Part shown: piece after piece, positions 38,212-46,495 of the stretch
Layout of the letters: each line of letters opens with the position of its first letter
Numbering within the stretch: position 1 is the first letter of the stretch
Source of the DNA: Cupriavidus pauculus
Lineage (GTDB): Bacteria > Pseudomonadota > Gammaproteobacteria > Burkholderiales > Burkholderiaceae
DNA: 64,000 bases
Direction of reading: 5' to 3'
Assembly: GCF_002858765.1 (NCBI RefSeq)
Contig: NZ_PJRP01000002.1
Location: forward strand, 124,001-188,000
The notes under the pieces: model-generated
What the model was told of the DNA's origin: nothing
Database searches by the model: none
The model's input: the letters and a program-made list of their open reading frames with translations, nothing else
Program-made: the position numbers and the translations under genes

Positions 38212-40623
38212 ATGTCCTGTGCGAAGCCCGCCCGTCTGGGCCAGACGATGCTTGCCTTGGCCCTGCTGGCCGCCCTGCCGCCGGTTGTGGTGGCTGCCAC
38301 GCCCGCCACCACGGCCAGTCCCGTGCAAAAGCTGGCGCTGCTCAGCTGGCCGCGCAATTTCGATGTGGCCGGCGACCACGTGGAGCTCTACCAGCCCGAA
38401 ATCGAGAAATGGGATGGCAACCGGCTGTCTGGCCGCGCCGCCGTGGCCATCGGCGCCAAGGAGGGCACGCCGGTCTATGGCGTGGCGCGGTTCTCGGCGC
38501 AGGCCGATATCGACAAGCCGTCGTCGCTGGTGCAACTGACGAATATCCAGATCGACAGTGTGGACGTACCCACCCGCGCCGACGCCGCCGACAAGGTGCG
38601 GCAGGCGCTGATCGGCCGGCTGTCGCCGCAGGGCCTGACCGTGCCGCTGGAAGAGCTGCAGGCCAGCTACGCGGTGTCGCAGCAACTGGCCAAGGCGGCG
38701 CGCGTGCCGGTGAAAAACGACGCGCCGCAGATCCTGTTTGCCACCACGCCCACGTTGATGGTGCATGTCGACGGCGATCCGGCTTGGCGCCAGGTGGCCG
38801 GCACATCGTACGAGCGCGCCATCAACAGCCGCGCGCTGCTGCTGCGCGAGCCGGGCGGCGAACTGTGGCTGCAGGCGGCCGGATACTGGTATCGCTCGGA
38901 ATCGGCCGGCGGCACGTGGGAACCGGTCACCAGTCCGCCCGCCGGGCTGCTGGGCGCGGCCAGCAAGGTGGCGGCGTCGAAGGACGAGCTAAAACCTGAC
39001 ACGATGATGCCCGCCGACGGCAAGAAGCCGCCGCGCGCCCCCGTGGTGCTGATGGCCACGCAGCCGGCCGAACTGATCCTGACGTCGGGCGAGCCGCAGA
39101 TGACGCCGGTAGGCGGCACCGGCCTGCTCACGATGTCGAACGCCGATCATGCGGTGTTCATCGATCCGTCCAGCAACCAGACCTACCTGCTGATCTCGGG
39201 CCGCTGGTTCCGCGCGGCGATGCTCAACGGCCCATGGGAATACGTGCCGGGCGCCCAATTGCCGGCCGAGTTCGCGAAGATCTCGCCGCAGGATCCGAAG
39301 GCCAACGTGCTGGTGTCGGTGCCCGGCACGCCGCAGGCCCGCGAGGCCGAGATCGCGGCGACGATCCCCCAGACGGCGGCGGTTTCGCGCACCAAGGCCG
39401 TCACCGCGGTGACCTACGACGGCCCGCCGAAGTTCGAGTCGATCACTGGCACGTCGCTGCGCTACGCCGTCAACACCGGCACGCCCGTGATCGAGGTCGA
39501 CCCGTCGCACTACTACGCGGTGGTCAACGGGGTCTGGTTCACGGCCACCGCGCCGGGCGGGCCATGGCAGGTGGCCGCCGAGGTGCCATCGGCCATTTAC
39601 ACGATTCCGCCGAGCTCGCCGCTCTACTACGTGACCTACGTGCGCATCTACTCGGTCACGCCCACCACGGTGGTGGTGGGCTATACGCCGGGCTACCTGG
39701 GGGTGGTGGTCAACCCGGACGGCACCGTGGTCTATGGCACGGGCTATATCTATCCACCGTACGTTGGCGCGTATTACTACGGCTATCCCGTGACCTACGG
39801 CTATGGCGCGGGATTCGGTATAGGCGTGACGGAAGGGTTTGCCTTCGGCTTCGCGGCTGGCGCCATCTGGGGTGCGGCCGCGCCGTACTGGGGCCCGTAC
39901 TGGTATGGCGGCGGCAGCTTCGTCAATATCAACCAGGCGAACTTCTACGGCCGCTGGGGGCAGGGCACGGTGACCCATGCCGAAGGCTGGAACGCCTGGA
40001 CGGGCACGCAGTGGCGCGGTACGGCAGGTGCCGGCTACAACCCGGCCACGGGCGCGAGGTTCCAGGGCAGCCAGGGCGCCGCTTTCAATCCGTATTCGGG
40101 CAACTATGCGGCGGGGCGGCAGGGATCGTTCGCCAATCCGTCAACGGGACGCGAAGGCGCTGGGCGCGGTGGCGTGGCCGGCAACGAATACACGGGCAAC
40201 TATGCGGCGGGCCGGCAGGCGGCCGGATACAACGCCCAGACCGGACGCATCGGGGCCGGCGAGGCGGGCATCGCCGGCAACACGCAGACTGGCCAGTACA
40301 CGGCCGGCAGCCGCGGCTTTGTCGCCAATCCGAACAAGGACAACGCCGTGGCGTGGAACAACGGCAACGTCTACGCGGGCCATGACGGCAACGTCTACCA
40401 GCACACCGACGACGGCTGGCAGAAGCACACCACCAATGGCTGGGAGCCCGTGCAGCAGAACAGCGAAATGCAGGGCCGGCTGGAACAGCAACGCCAAGCG
40501 AGGCAGGCCGGGCAGCAACGCTTCAACAGCGCGGCGGCGCAGCAGTGGCAAGGACGCTTTGCCGGTGGCGGTGGAAGGTTCGGCGGCGGTGGCGGCCATT
40601 TCCATGGAGGATTCCGGCGATAG
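38212..40623 (+). CDS. exported protein with triplicated domain and seven 16-residue repeats
   Basis: 803 residues, function unknown. A signal peptide (about 1-28) leads to a unique region (40-175). Three copies of a roughly 60-residue domain follow at about 180-239, 286-345 and 400-455, each ending G-x-W-[YF]-x(6-8)-G-[PT]-W-[EQ]. Next is a Tyr/Gly-rich stretch (480-590). Residues 594-705 hold seven tandem 16-residue repeats, N-x-x-[ST]-G-x(4)-G-x(6). The tail is Gln-rich and ends in Gly/Phe/His-rich sequence. GGAG lies 6 nt before the ATG. Related proteins are sometimes annotated as carbohydrate-binding; I could not confirm that. The layout suggests a surface or matrix protein. Confidence 0.8.
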   Translation: MSCAKPARLGQTMLALALLAALPPVVVAATPATTASPVQKLALLSWPRNFDVAGDHVELYQPEIEKWDGNRLSGRAAVAIGAKEGTPVYGVARFSAQADIDKPSSLVQLTNIQIDSVDVPTRADAADKVRQALIGRLSPQGLTVPLEELQASYAVSQQLAKAARVPVKNDAPQILFATTPTLMVHVDGDPAWRQVAGTSYERAINSRALLLREPGGELWLQAAGYWYRSESAGGTWEPVTSPPAGLLGAASKVAASKDELKPDTMMPADGKKPPRAPVVLMATQPAELILTSGEPQMTPVGGTGLLTMSNADHAVFIDPSSNQTYLLISGRWFRAAMLNGPWEYVPGAQLPAEFAKISPQDPKANVLVSVPGTPQAREAEIAATIPQTAAVSRTKAVTAVTYDGPPKFESITGTSLRYAVNTGTPVIEVDPSHYYAVVNGVWFTATAPGGPWQVAAEVPSAIYTIPPSSPLYYVTYVRIYSVTPTTVVVGYTPGYLGVVVNPDGTVVYGTGYIYPPYVGAYYYGYPVTYGYGAGFGIGVTEGFAFGFAAGAIWGAAAPYWGPYWYGGGSFVNINQANFYGRWGQGTVTHAEGWNAWTGTQWRGTAGAGYNPATGARFQGSQGAAFNPYSGNYAAGRQGSFANPSTGREGAGRGGVAGNEYTGNYAAGRQAAGYNAQTGRIGAGEAGIAGNTQTGQYTAGSRGFVANPNKDNAVAWNNGNVYAGHDGNVYQHTDDGWQKHTTNGWEPVQQNSEMQGRLEQQRQARQAGQQRFNSAAAQQWQGRFAGGGGRFGGGGGHFHGGFRR
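39991..40326 (+). repeat. seven in-frame 48-bp repeat units (16-residue protein repeat)
   Basis: Units begin NAWTG, NPATG, NPYSG, NPSTG, NEYTG, NAQTG and NTQTG, each exactly 16 residues apart with no gaps. DNA identity between units is moderate, so the array is old and not a recent slippage product. Confidence 0.85.
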
Positions 40624-40646
40624 CGTCGGAATCGACTCCGGTTTTT

Positions 40647-40673
40647 CCCCACTCCCGCCCAGCGGGAGTGGGG
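40647..40673. repeat. GC-rich palindrome, family copy 2
   Basis: Perfect 12-bp arms ccccactcccgc / gcgggagtgggg with a 3-nt loop, just after the repeat-protein gene. A degenerate copy of the same kind follows at 40741-40764 (ccctctttcac / gtgagagcggg). Confidence 0.7.
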
Positions 40674-40790
40674 CCGGGGGACAGGGCACGGCGGTGCAAA
40701 TGGAGAACATCGCACTTTGAGTCGCTGGTCCTCTCTCCAACCCTCTTTCACGAGTGAGAGCGGGGACCGAGCCCTCGGTCCTGCCATCGC

Positions 40791-42170
40791 TCAGCGCGGC
40801 GACCACTCCCCCTTGCGAACCCCGACCGCCGTCACCAGCCCATAGGCGGTGATGCCCAGCGCAACGCCCAGGAAATGGCCGTCGAGGCCCATGGCCGCCA
40901 CGTTGGCCAGCACCCAGCCGCCACCGGCGGCCAGGCCGATCCGGCTCAGGCCGGCCACGATCGGCCAGCGCATGCGCGCCGCGCCCAGCGACGCAAAGTA
41001 GAGTGCCATGCCCAGCCCGAATCCGCCGAATGCCGGGCCGACCCACGACAACGCCCGCGCGGCAATGGCGGCCACTTCGGCATCCTTGGTGAACAGGGCC
41101 GCGAACTGCGCCGGCGCCAGCCCCACCGCGGCACCGACGCTGCCGGCCAGCAGCAGCGCCAGCAGCGCCCCTACCCAGGCGGTGCGGCGCGCCGTGTGCC
41201 AGTCGCCAGCGCCCACCGATCGGCCCACCAGCGCCGTGAGCGCCGAGCCCACGCCGAATGCCAGCGGAATCATCAGGAATTCCAGCCGCGCCGAAATGCC
41301 ATAGGCCGCCACGGCGGTGGTGCCGTAGTGACGCAGCTGCGCAGTGACAAGGATCGTCGTCAGGTTGGCCACCGATGCCAGCGCGCATGCAATCAGGCCG
41401 ACCGCCAGGATCCGATGGAACAACGCACCCGACAGCTTCACGCGCAGCGTCGGCACAAAGCCCGCGCCGCCGCGCATCACCACCCAGGCCATCATTAGCG
41501 CCGCCGCCCACGATGCCGCCGCCAGCCCCGCGCCGATGCCGGCCAATCCCATGCCCAGTTCTTCGGCAAACCACCACGACAGCACAGGAAAGATGATCCA
41601 CATGCCGGCCAGCACGCGGGCGGCCAGCGCGTGGCGTCCACCACCGCGCAGCACCGACGCCAGCGTATTGGCCAGCCACGCCGGCACTGCGCCCAGGCCG
41701 AACAGCCAGATCGCATAGGTGGCGGCCGCGTCGGCCGCCGTGCTGCCGCCGACGGCGCCAAACACCTGGCGCGGAAAGCCTGCCAGCGCGATGGCAAAGG
41801 CCAGGCCGGCCGTCACGGCGATGATCATCGCGTGCATCACCAGCGACGACGCGTCGTCGCGCTTGCCGGCACCCAGCGCGCGCGCGATGGCGGATACCAC
41901 GCCGCCGCCCATCGCGCCGGCCGACATCTGCTGCAGCAGCAGCGCGAACGGCAGCACCACCGCCCAGCCGGCCAGCGCCGCCGTGCCCTGGCGCGCGGCC
42001 AGCCAGGTTTCGATCAGTTGGGAACCGGCCTGCAGGAAGGCCACGAGACTGGTGGGTGCCGCCAGCACGGCAATGCGCCGGGCGATCTCGCCGTTGGAAA
42101 CCGGTTCGACGGGCGCCGCCGCTTTGGCAGCGGCCGAGCCGTCCAGAGTCAATGCGTCAGGCTTGCTCAT
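40791..42170 (-). CDS. MATE-family efflux transporter
   Basis: 459 residues, about twelve hydrophobic helices, two similar halves. MATE features include AAPTSLVAFLQAGSQLIETWL at the N-terminus and the TALVGRSVGAGD loop starting the second half. It exports cationic drugs or metabolites using Na+ or H+; the substrate is unknown. I chose ATG 42170, giving MSKPDAL; this overlaps the upstream HxlR gene by 14 nt. The overlap and shared direction indicate that HxlR controls it. The start lies inside the HxlR coding region, so no separate promoter is likely. Confidence 0.88.
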   Translation of the reverse strand: MSKPDALTLDGSAAAKAAAPVEPVSNGEIARRIAVLAAPTSLVAFLQAGSQLIETWLAARQGTAALAGWAVVLPFALLLQQMSAGAMGGGVVSAIARALGAGKRDDASSLVMHAMIIAVTAGLAFAIALAGFPRQVFGAVGGSTAADAAATYAIWLFGLGAVPAWLANTLASVLRGGGRHALAARVLAGMWIIFPVLSWWFAEELGMGLAGIGAGLAAASWAAALMMAWVVMRGGAGFVPTLRVKLSGALFHRILAVGLIACALASVANLTTILVTAQLRHYGTTAVAAYGISARLEFLMIPLAFGVGSALTALVGRSVGAGDWHTARRTAWVGALLALLLAGSVGAAVGLAPAQFAALFTKDAEVAAIAARALSWVGPAFGGFGLGMALYFASLGAARMRWPIVAGLSRIGLAAGGGWVLANVAAMGLDGHFLGVALGITAYGLVTAVGVRKGEWSPR

Positions 42171-42669
42171 CGGCGGCCTCCGGGGCGGGTTGCGCGCCAA
42201 AGCGCTCGCGCAGATACCGGCCGGCGCCAGGGCCAGGCCGCACGCGCAGGTCGTCGACGGTGATGGTGCTGCCATCGGCTCGGGTCAGGCAGCCCGCCAC
42301 GATCTCGCCGCCGTCGCGCTTGTCTTCCAGCACGGTCAGCGGCCCCTTGTCATCGGCCAGCCAGCGGTCGGCCCAGGCCTTGAGCGACACGTAGACCGGA
42401 AAGAAGTCGCGCCCCATCTCGGTCAGTTGGTATACCTGCCGTGCGCCACCGCCGGGCGCCGGCACCTTTTCCAGCAGCCCATGCTCGACCAGCGTCTTGA
42501 GCCGCGCGCTCAGGATGTTGGGCGCAATGCCCAGGTGCTGCTCGAATTCGTCGAATCGCGAGCTGCCGTAGTAGACCTCCCGCATCAGCAGGATCGCCCA
42601 TCGCTCGCCCAGCATCGCCATCGACCGCGCCACCGGGCACGGCATATTGGCAAAGTCCGTGTGTGCCAT
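42157..42669 (-). CDS. HxlR-family transcriptional regulator
   Basis: 170 residues; winged helix-turn-helix of the HxlR (DUF24) type, about 8-110. The N-terminal Cys in MPCPVARSMAMLGERWAILLM is the conserved position used for redox or electrophile sensing in several members. It continues GIAPNILSARLKTLVEHGLLE. A C-terminal extension of about 55 residues follows. It heads a two-gene operon with the MATE exporter. Two similar operator-like sites lie directly upstream (42684-42730). Confidence 0.9.
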   Translation of the reverse strand: MAHTDFANMPCPVARSMAMLGERWAILLMREVYYGSSRFDEFEQHLGIAPNILSARLKTLVEHGLLEKVPAPGGGARQVYQLTEMGRDFFPVYVSLKAWADRWLADDKGPLTVLEDKRDGGEIVAGCLTRADGSTITVDDLRVRPGPGAGRYLRERFGAQPAPEAADEQA

Positions 42670-42677
42670 CGTCTCCT

Positions 42678-42706
42678 CTTTTTACTTTTGATTTGCAAGT
42701 AAAAAG
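42678..42706. promoter_or_regulatory. HxlR operator candidate, proximal site
   Basis: Perfect 10-bp inverted repeat CTTTTTACTT-N9-AAGTAAAAAG, 8 nt upstream of the hxlR start codon. The core ACTT-N9-AAGT with ttgatttgc between is repeated 30 bp further upstream. Confidence 0.65.
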
Positions 42707-42713
42707 GATAATA

Positions 42714-42730
42714 GCTTGCGATTTGAAAGT
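42714..42730. promoter_or_regulatory. HxlR operator candidate, distal site
   Basis: CTTGCGATTTGAAAGT matches the proximal CTTTTGATTTGCAAGT at 13 of 16 positions, exactly 30 bp away (about three helical turns). Confidence 0.5.
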
Positions 42731-42746
42731 CGGTGGGCGATTTTTG

Positions 42747-43667
42747 TCAGGCTTGTGCGAATACCGACAACCCCGTCACCGCCTCGCGCAGGAACCCGAT
42801 CAGCGCCCGCGTGGCCATCGACAGATGCGGGTTTGGCGTGGTGATGATGTAGAGGCGGTTGCCGAGGCCCTCGGGCTTCCAGTCGGGCAGCACCGGCGCC
42901 AGCGTGCCCCGGCGCACATCTTCCCAACCCATGTAGACGGGCAGCAGGCTGATGCCATGGCCCTGGCGGACGGCGTTCATAAGGAAGGGGAAGTGTTCGG
43001 ATTGCAGGTAGGGCGTGATCTCCACATCGTGCCGTTCCGGCCCACACGCGGAATCGCGACCCAGGGTCAATAGGAAGCGTCTCGAAGTGTAGGGCGGGCA
43101 CAGGAAGCGACACTCTGCCAGGTCCGACGGCTTCTGCAGTGGCGGGGTACGCGCCAGGTATTCCGGCGACGCGCACAGCTGCCAGCGGATGGCGCAGACC
43201 TCGCGCGCCACGGTGTCCAGCGGTGGCAGCGACGTCACCTTCAGCGCCACATCGATCTCGGCCGCGATCAGGTCGGTCACGCGGTTGGCAAAGAACACGC
43301 GCAGCGAAATGCCTGGGTGCAGTTCGGCAAACCGCAGCAACAGCGGGGCGATGAAGGCGTCGCCCAGGCCGGTGGGCACGCTCACGCGCACATGGCCGCG
43401 CAGCGTCTTGCCCAGGCTGTCGATCTCGGCCTGCGCGGCGGCCATCTCCTGCAGGATGCGCAAGCCGTGGTCGTAGAGCGACTGGCCTGCATCGGTCATT
43501 TCCAGCCGGCGCGTGGTCCGACGCAGCAGCATGGCGCCGGCCTGCTCCTCCAGTTGCCCAAGCTGCCGGCTGACCTGCGATCGCGTGACGCCGCGCCGGC
43601 GCCCCGCTTCGGCCAGGTTGCCCGCTTCGACGATATCCACGAAGGCCTGCACAAGGTTGAGATCCAT
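42747..43667 (-). CDS. LysR-family transcriptional regulator
   Basis: 306 residues. The N-terminal HTH is visible as LVQAFVDIVEAGNLAEAGRRRGVTRSQVSRQLGQLEEQ (core RGVTRSQVSRQLGQLEEQ). A linker helix and two periplasmic-binding-like lobes follow. Divergent from the acyl-CoA ligase gene with 161 nt between starts, so it probably controls that gene and the TctC receptor after it. The effector is unknown, perhaps a carboxylate handled by the pathway. Confidence 0.9.
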   Translation of the reverse strand: MDLNLVQAFVDIVEAGNLAEAGRRRGVTRSQVSRQLGQLEEQAGAMLLRRTTRRLEMTDAGQSLYDHGLRILQEMAAAQAEIDSLGKTLRGHVRVSVPTGLGDAFIAPLLLRFAELHPGISLRVFFANRVTDLIAAEIDVALKVTSLPPLDTVAREVCAIRWQLCASPEYLARTPPLQKPSDLAECRFLCPPYTSRRFLLTLGRDSACGPERHDVEITPYLQSEHFPFLMNAVRQGHGISLLPVYMGWEDVRRGTLAPVLPDWKPEGLGNRLYIITTPNPHLSMATRALIGFLREAVTGLSVFAQA

Positions 43668-43683
43668 GCGACGACTCTGAAAG

Positions 43684-43708
43684 CAATGTCAAGTTTGATG
43701 CAACATTG
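43684..43708. promoter_or_regulatory. LysR operator candidate
   Basis: Inverted repeat CAATGT-N13-ACATTG, 17 nt upstream of the lysR start and between the divergent genes, as expected for an autoregulated LysR site. Confidence 0.45.
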
Positions 43709-43828
43709 TGATTCGGTCAGATGGGATTGTCGATATTGGCGCGCCTCGCTACAGTGGCCAGTCATCGGTGGAAAAGTCCTGACTCGTGGCCATCCACCGC
43801 ATCCGGCAGCCATACAAGGAGACCCCGC

Positions 43829-45322
43829 ATGCCCGCAGACCTCTGGTTCGACTCGTTGCAGCGCCCTGGCGCGGAGGTGCTGGCACGCGGCACGCGGCTG
43901 GCTGGCGGGCTGAGGCGGCTTGGGCTGGAGGAGGGCGGCGTGGTGGCGGTGCTGCTGCGCAATGATCCGGTGTTTGCCGACGTGGTGTTTGCGTGTCGCG
44001 CGGCCGGCACCTACTACTGCCCGGTCAACTGGCATTTCATGGCCGAGGAAGTGCGCTTTCTGCTGGAAGACAGCGGCGCGCGGGCGCTGATCGTCCACGC
44101 CGACCTGTTGCCGGCCGTGCAAGCGGTGGTGCCTGCCGGCGTCGCGGTGCTGGTGGTCGGCGGCACGCATCCCGACGGGATCGAATACGAACCGTGGCTG
44201 GCCGCACAAGCCCCCTACGACGGGCCGCGCGTGGCCCCGCGCGGGCATCTGGCCTACACGTCCGGCACCACGGGCAGGCCAAAGGGCGTGCTGCGCCAGG
44301 CGGTTCCTCTGGCAGACCTGGACGCGCAGCAGGAACGCCTGCGCTCGCTGATCCGGCAGGCCTACGGCATCGTGCCTGGCTGCCGTGCGTTGATGTCGGC
44401 GCCGCTCTATCACAGCGCGCCGAGTGTGTACGTGCAGAACGCGCTGCAGATGGCCGAGCGCCTGGTGCTGGCGCCGCGTTTCGATGCCGAGCAGGTGCTG
44501 GCGCTGGTGGAAAAGCATCGCATCGACGTGCTCTACCTGGTACCGATCATGTACGTGCGGCTGCTGAAGCTGCCGCCCGAAGTGCGCGCCAGGTATGACC
44601 TGTCGTCGATCCGCTTTGTCGCGTCCACCGGCTCGCCGTGCTCACCGGAGGTCAAGCGCGCCATGCTCGACTGGTTCGGGCCAGTGATCCACGAAACCTA
44701 CGCGTCGAGCGAGGCCGGTCTGGTCACCGTGGCCACGCCCGAGGATGCCGCAGCCCGCCCTGGCACGGCCGGGCGCCCCGTGGACGACGCCAGCGTGCGC
44801 ATCATCGACGAGAACGGCAAGCCGTGCGCGCCGGGCGAAGTGGGCCTGGTCTACGTGCGCCAGCCTGCCTATCCCGACTTCACCTACCTGAACAACGACA
44901 AGGCGCGACGCGAGATCGATATCGACGGCCACGTCACGTTGGGTGACATGGGCTACGTCGATGCCGACGGCTACCTGTTCATCTGCGACCGCGCGTCGGA
45001 CATGGTCATCTCGGGCGGCGTCAACATCTATCCCGCCGAGATCGAGCACGAACTCGTGCGCTATCCGGGTGTGGCGGACTGCGTGGTGTTCGGCGTGCCG
45101 GACGACGAGTACGGCGAGCGCCTGCACGGCGTGGTCGAGCCGGTGGCGGGCGCCGAAGTGGCCCCTGCAGCGGTGATCGAATGGCTGCGCCACCGGCTGT
45201 CAGGCTTCAAGGTGCCGCGCTCGATCGAGATCGTGGCACGGCTGCCGCGCGACGAAACCGGCAAGCTGGCCAAGCGCCGGCTGCGCGACCAGCACTGGGC
45301 GGGCCGCCAGCGACGCGTCTGA
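43829..45322 (+). CDS. acyl-CoA synthetase / AMP-dependent ligase
   Basis: 497 residues of the adenylate-forming superfamily. The AMP/P-loop motif is YTSGTTGRPKG (about 143-153), then HETYASSEAG, GDMGYVDADGYLFICDRASDM and the C-terminal catalytic lysine region LPRDETGKLAKRRLR. It makes an acyl-CoA from a carboxylic acid, ATP and CoA. Chain type is unknown. I chose ATG 43829 because AAGGAGA lies 7 nt upstream. The divergent LysR gene and a downstream TctC receptor suggest an uptake-plus-activation module for an organic acid. Confidence 0.88.
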   Translation: MPADLWFDSLQRPGAEVLARGTRLAGGLRRLGLEEGGVVAVLLRNDPVFADVVFACRAAGTYYCPVNWHFMAEEVRFLLEDSGARALIVHADLLPAVQAVVPAGVAVLVVGGTHPDGIEYEPWLAAQAPYDGPRVAPRGHLAYTSGTTGRPKGVLRQAVPLADLDAQQERLRSLIRQAYGIVPGCRALMSAPLYHSAPSVYVQNALQMAERLVLAPRFDAEQVLALVEKHRIDVLYLVPIMYVRLLKLPPEVRARYDLSSIRFVASTGSPCSPEVKRAMLDWFGPVIHETYASSEAGLVTVATPEDAAARPGTAGRPVDDASVRIIDENGKPCAPGEVGLVYVRQPAYPDFTYLNNDKARREIDIDGHVTLGDMGYVDADGYLFICDRASDMVISGGVNIYPAEIEHELVRYPGVADCVVFGVPDDEYGERLHGVVEPVAGAEVAPAAVIEWLRHRLSGFKVPRSIEIVARLPRDETGKLAKRRLRDQHWAGRQRRV

Positions 45323-45341
45323 GCACGACTTGCCCCAAGGT

Positions 45342-45384
45342 TCTTTCCCCTCTCCCACACGGCGGGCAAGGGGCGGGAGAAAGG
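45342..45384. repeat. degenerate GC-rich palindrome, family copy
   Basis: Imperfect inverted repeat with ctttcccctctccc on one side and ggggcgggagaaag on the other, between the ligase and TctC genes. Confidence 0.4.
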
Positions 45385-45431
45385 GCAGGCGTCGGCATTG
45401 CGATTCCATTCAAATAAAGCAGGAGACAACC

Positions 45432-46400
45432 ATGCACCGTATCGCCATCAGCATCTGCGCCGCCTTGTTGGGGATCGCGTTCACTGCCCCAGCCGTGGCC
45501 GCCTACCCCGACCGGCCGATCAAGCTTGTCGTACCGTACACACCGGGTGGCTCCACCGACCAGTTCGGCCGCGCGATGGCCGAAGGCATGGCGCGTGAAC
45601 TGAAGCAGCCCGTGGTGGTGGAAAACCGCCCTGGCGCCAACACGATGGTCGGCACACAGGGCGTGGCGCGGGCGCAGCCGGATGGCTACACGGTCCTGAT
45701 GGGCAGCAGCGCCAGCATGGTGCTGAACCCGATGCTCTACAAGAAGACCGGCTACGACCCGAAGGACTTCAAGGTCATCCTGATCGGCATCGAGGTGCCG
45801 CTGGTGGTGGTCACCAACCCCCAGGTGCCGGCCAGCAGCATCAAGGACTTCGCGGCCTATGCCAAGGCGGCGGGCGGCAAGCTCAACTATTCGTCCGTGG
45901 GGCTCGGCAATCCGCTGCAACTGGCCACGGAAATGCTGAAGTCTGAACTGGGTATCGAGATGACGCACGTGCCGTACAACGGCAGCGCGCCGGCGCTGGC
46001 GTCGCTGCTGGCCAACGACACGCAGTTGATGGTGGACGTGGTCAGCACCTCGCTGCCGCATATCAAGGCCGGCAAGCTCAAGGCGCTGGCCGTGACGGGC
46101 CGTTCGCGGCTGGAAGTCCTGCCCAATGTGCCGACGGTGGCCGAAAGCGGCTACCCCAACTTCCATGCGGCCACGTGGTTTGGTCTGGCCGTGCCGGCCC
46201 AGACGCCGCCGGAGGCTGTCGCGAAACTGCAGGCCGCCGCGTCGCACGTGCTGACCGAGACGCCGTTCCGCAACACGTTCAATGCGCTGGGCCTGATCGT
46301 GCAACAGCCGCGCGGCCAGGCGGAGATTGACCGCTACGTGCAGGCCGACCGAGAGAATTGGGGCAAGGTGATTCGCACCAACAACATCAGCCTGGATTGA
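45432..46400 (+). CDS. Bug-family (TctC) periplasmic solute-binding receptor
   Basis: 322 residues, the usual Bug length. Signal peptide MHRIAISICAALLGIAFTAPAVA is cleaved before AYPDRPIKLVVPYTPGGSTD. The binding-site region VVVENRPGANTMVGTQGVARA and YSSVGLGNPLQLATEML follow. It starts at ATG 45432, with AGGAGA 6 nt upstream. Its position after the acyl-CoA ligase suggests that it captures the ligase substrate from the periplasm. No TctAB permease genes are linked. Confidence 0.88.
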   Translation: MHRIAISICAALLGIAFTAPAVAAYPDRPIKLVVPYTPGGSTDQFGRAMAEGMARELKQPVVVENRPGANTMVGTQGVARAQPDGYTVLMGSSASMVLNPMLYKKTGYDPKDFKVILIGIEVPLVVVTNPQVPASSIKDFAAYAKAAGGKLNYSSVGLGNPLQLATEMLKSELGIEMTHVPYNGSAPALASLLANDTQLMVDVVSTSLPHIKAGKLKALAVTGRSRLEVLPNVPTVAESGYPNFHAATWFGLAVPAQTPPEAVAKLQAAASHVLTETPFRNTFNALGLIVQQPRGQAEIDRYVQADRENWGKVIRTNNISLD

Positions 46401-46495
46401 GCCGGCGCGGCGGATCGGTGCATTGCGGGAAATCGGGAGCGTATAGTTGAGGACGTTTTTTGCCACGCCCCCGCATGCGTTATCGCATCGACGTC

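Noticed and set aside
39991..40326. recent minisatellite expansion
   Set aside because: The 48-bp units have diverged clearly at DNA level while the 16-residue period is exact, so it is an old protein repeat.
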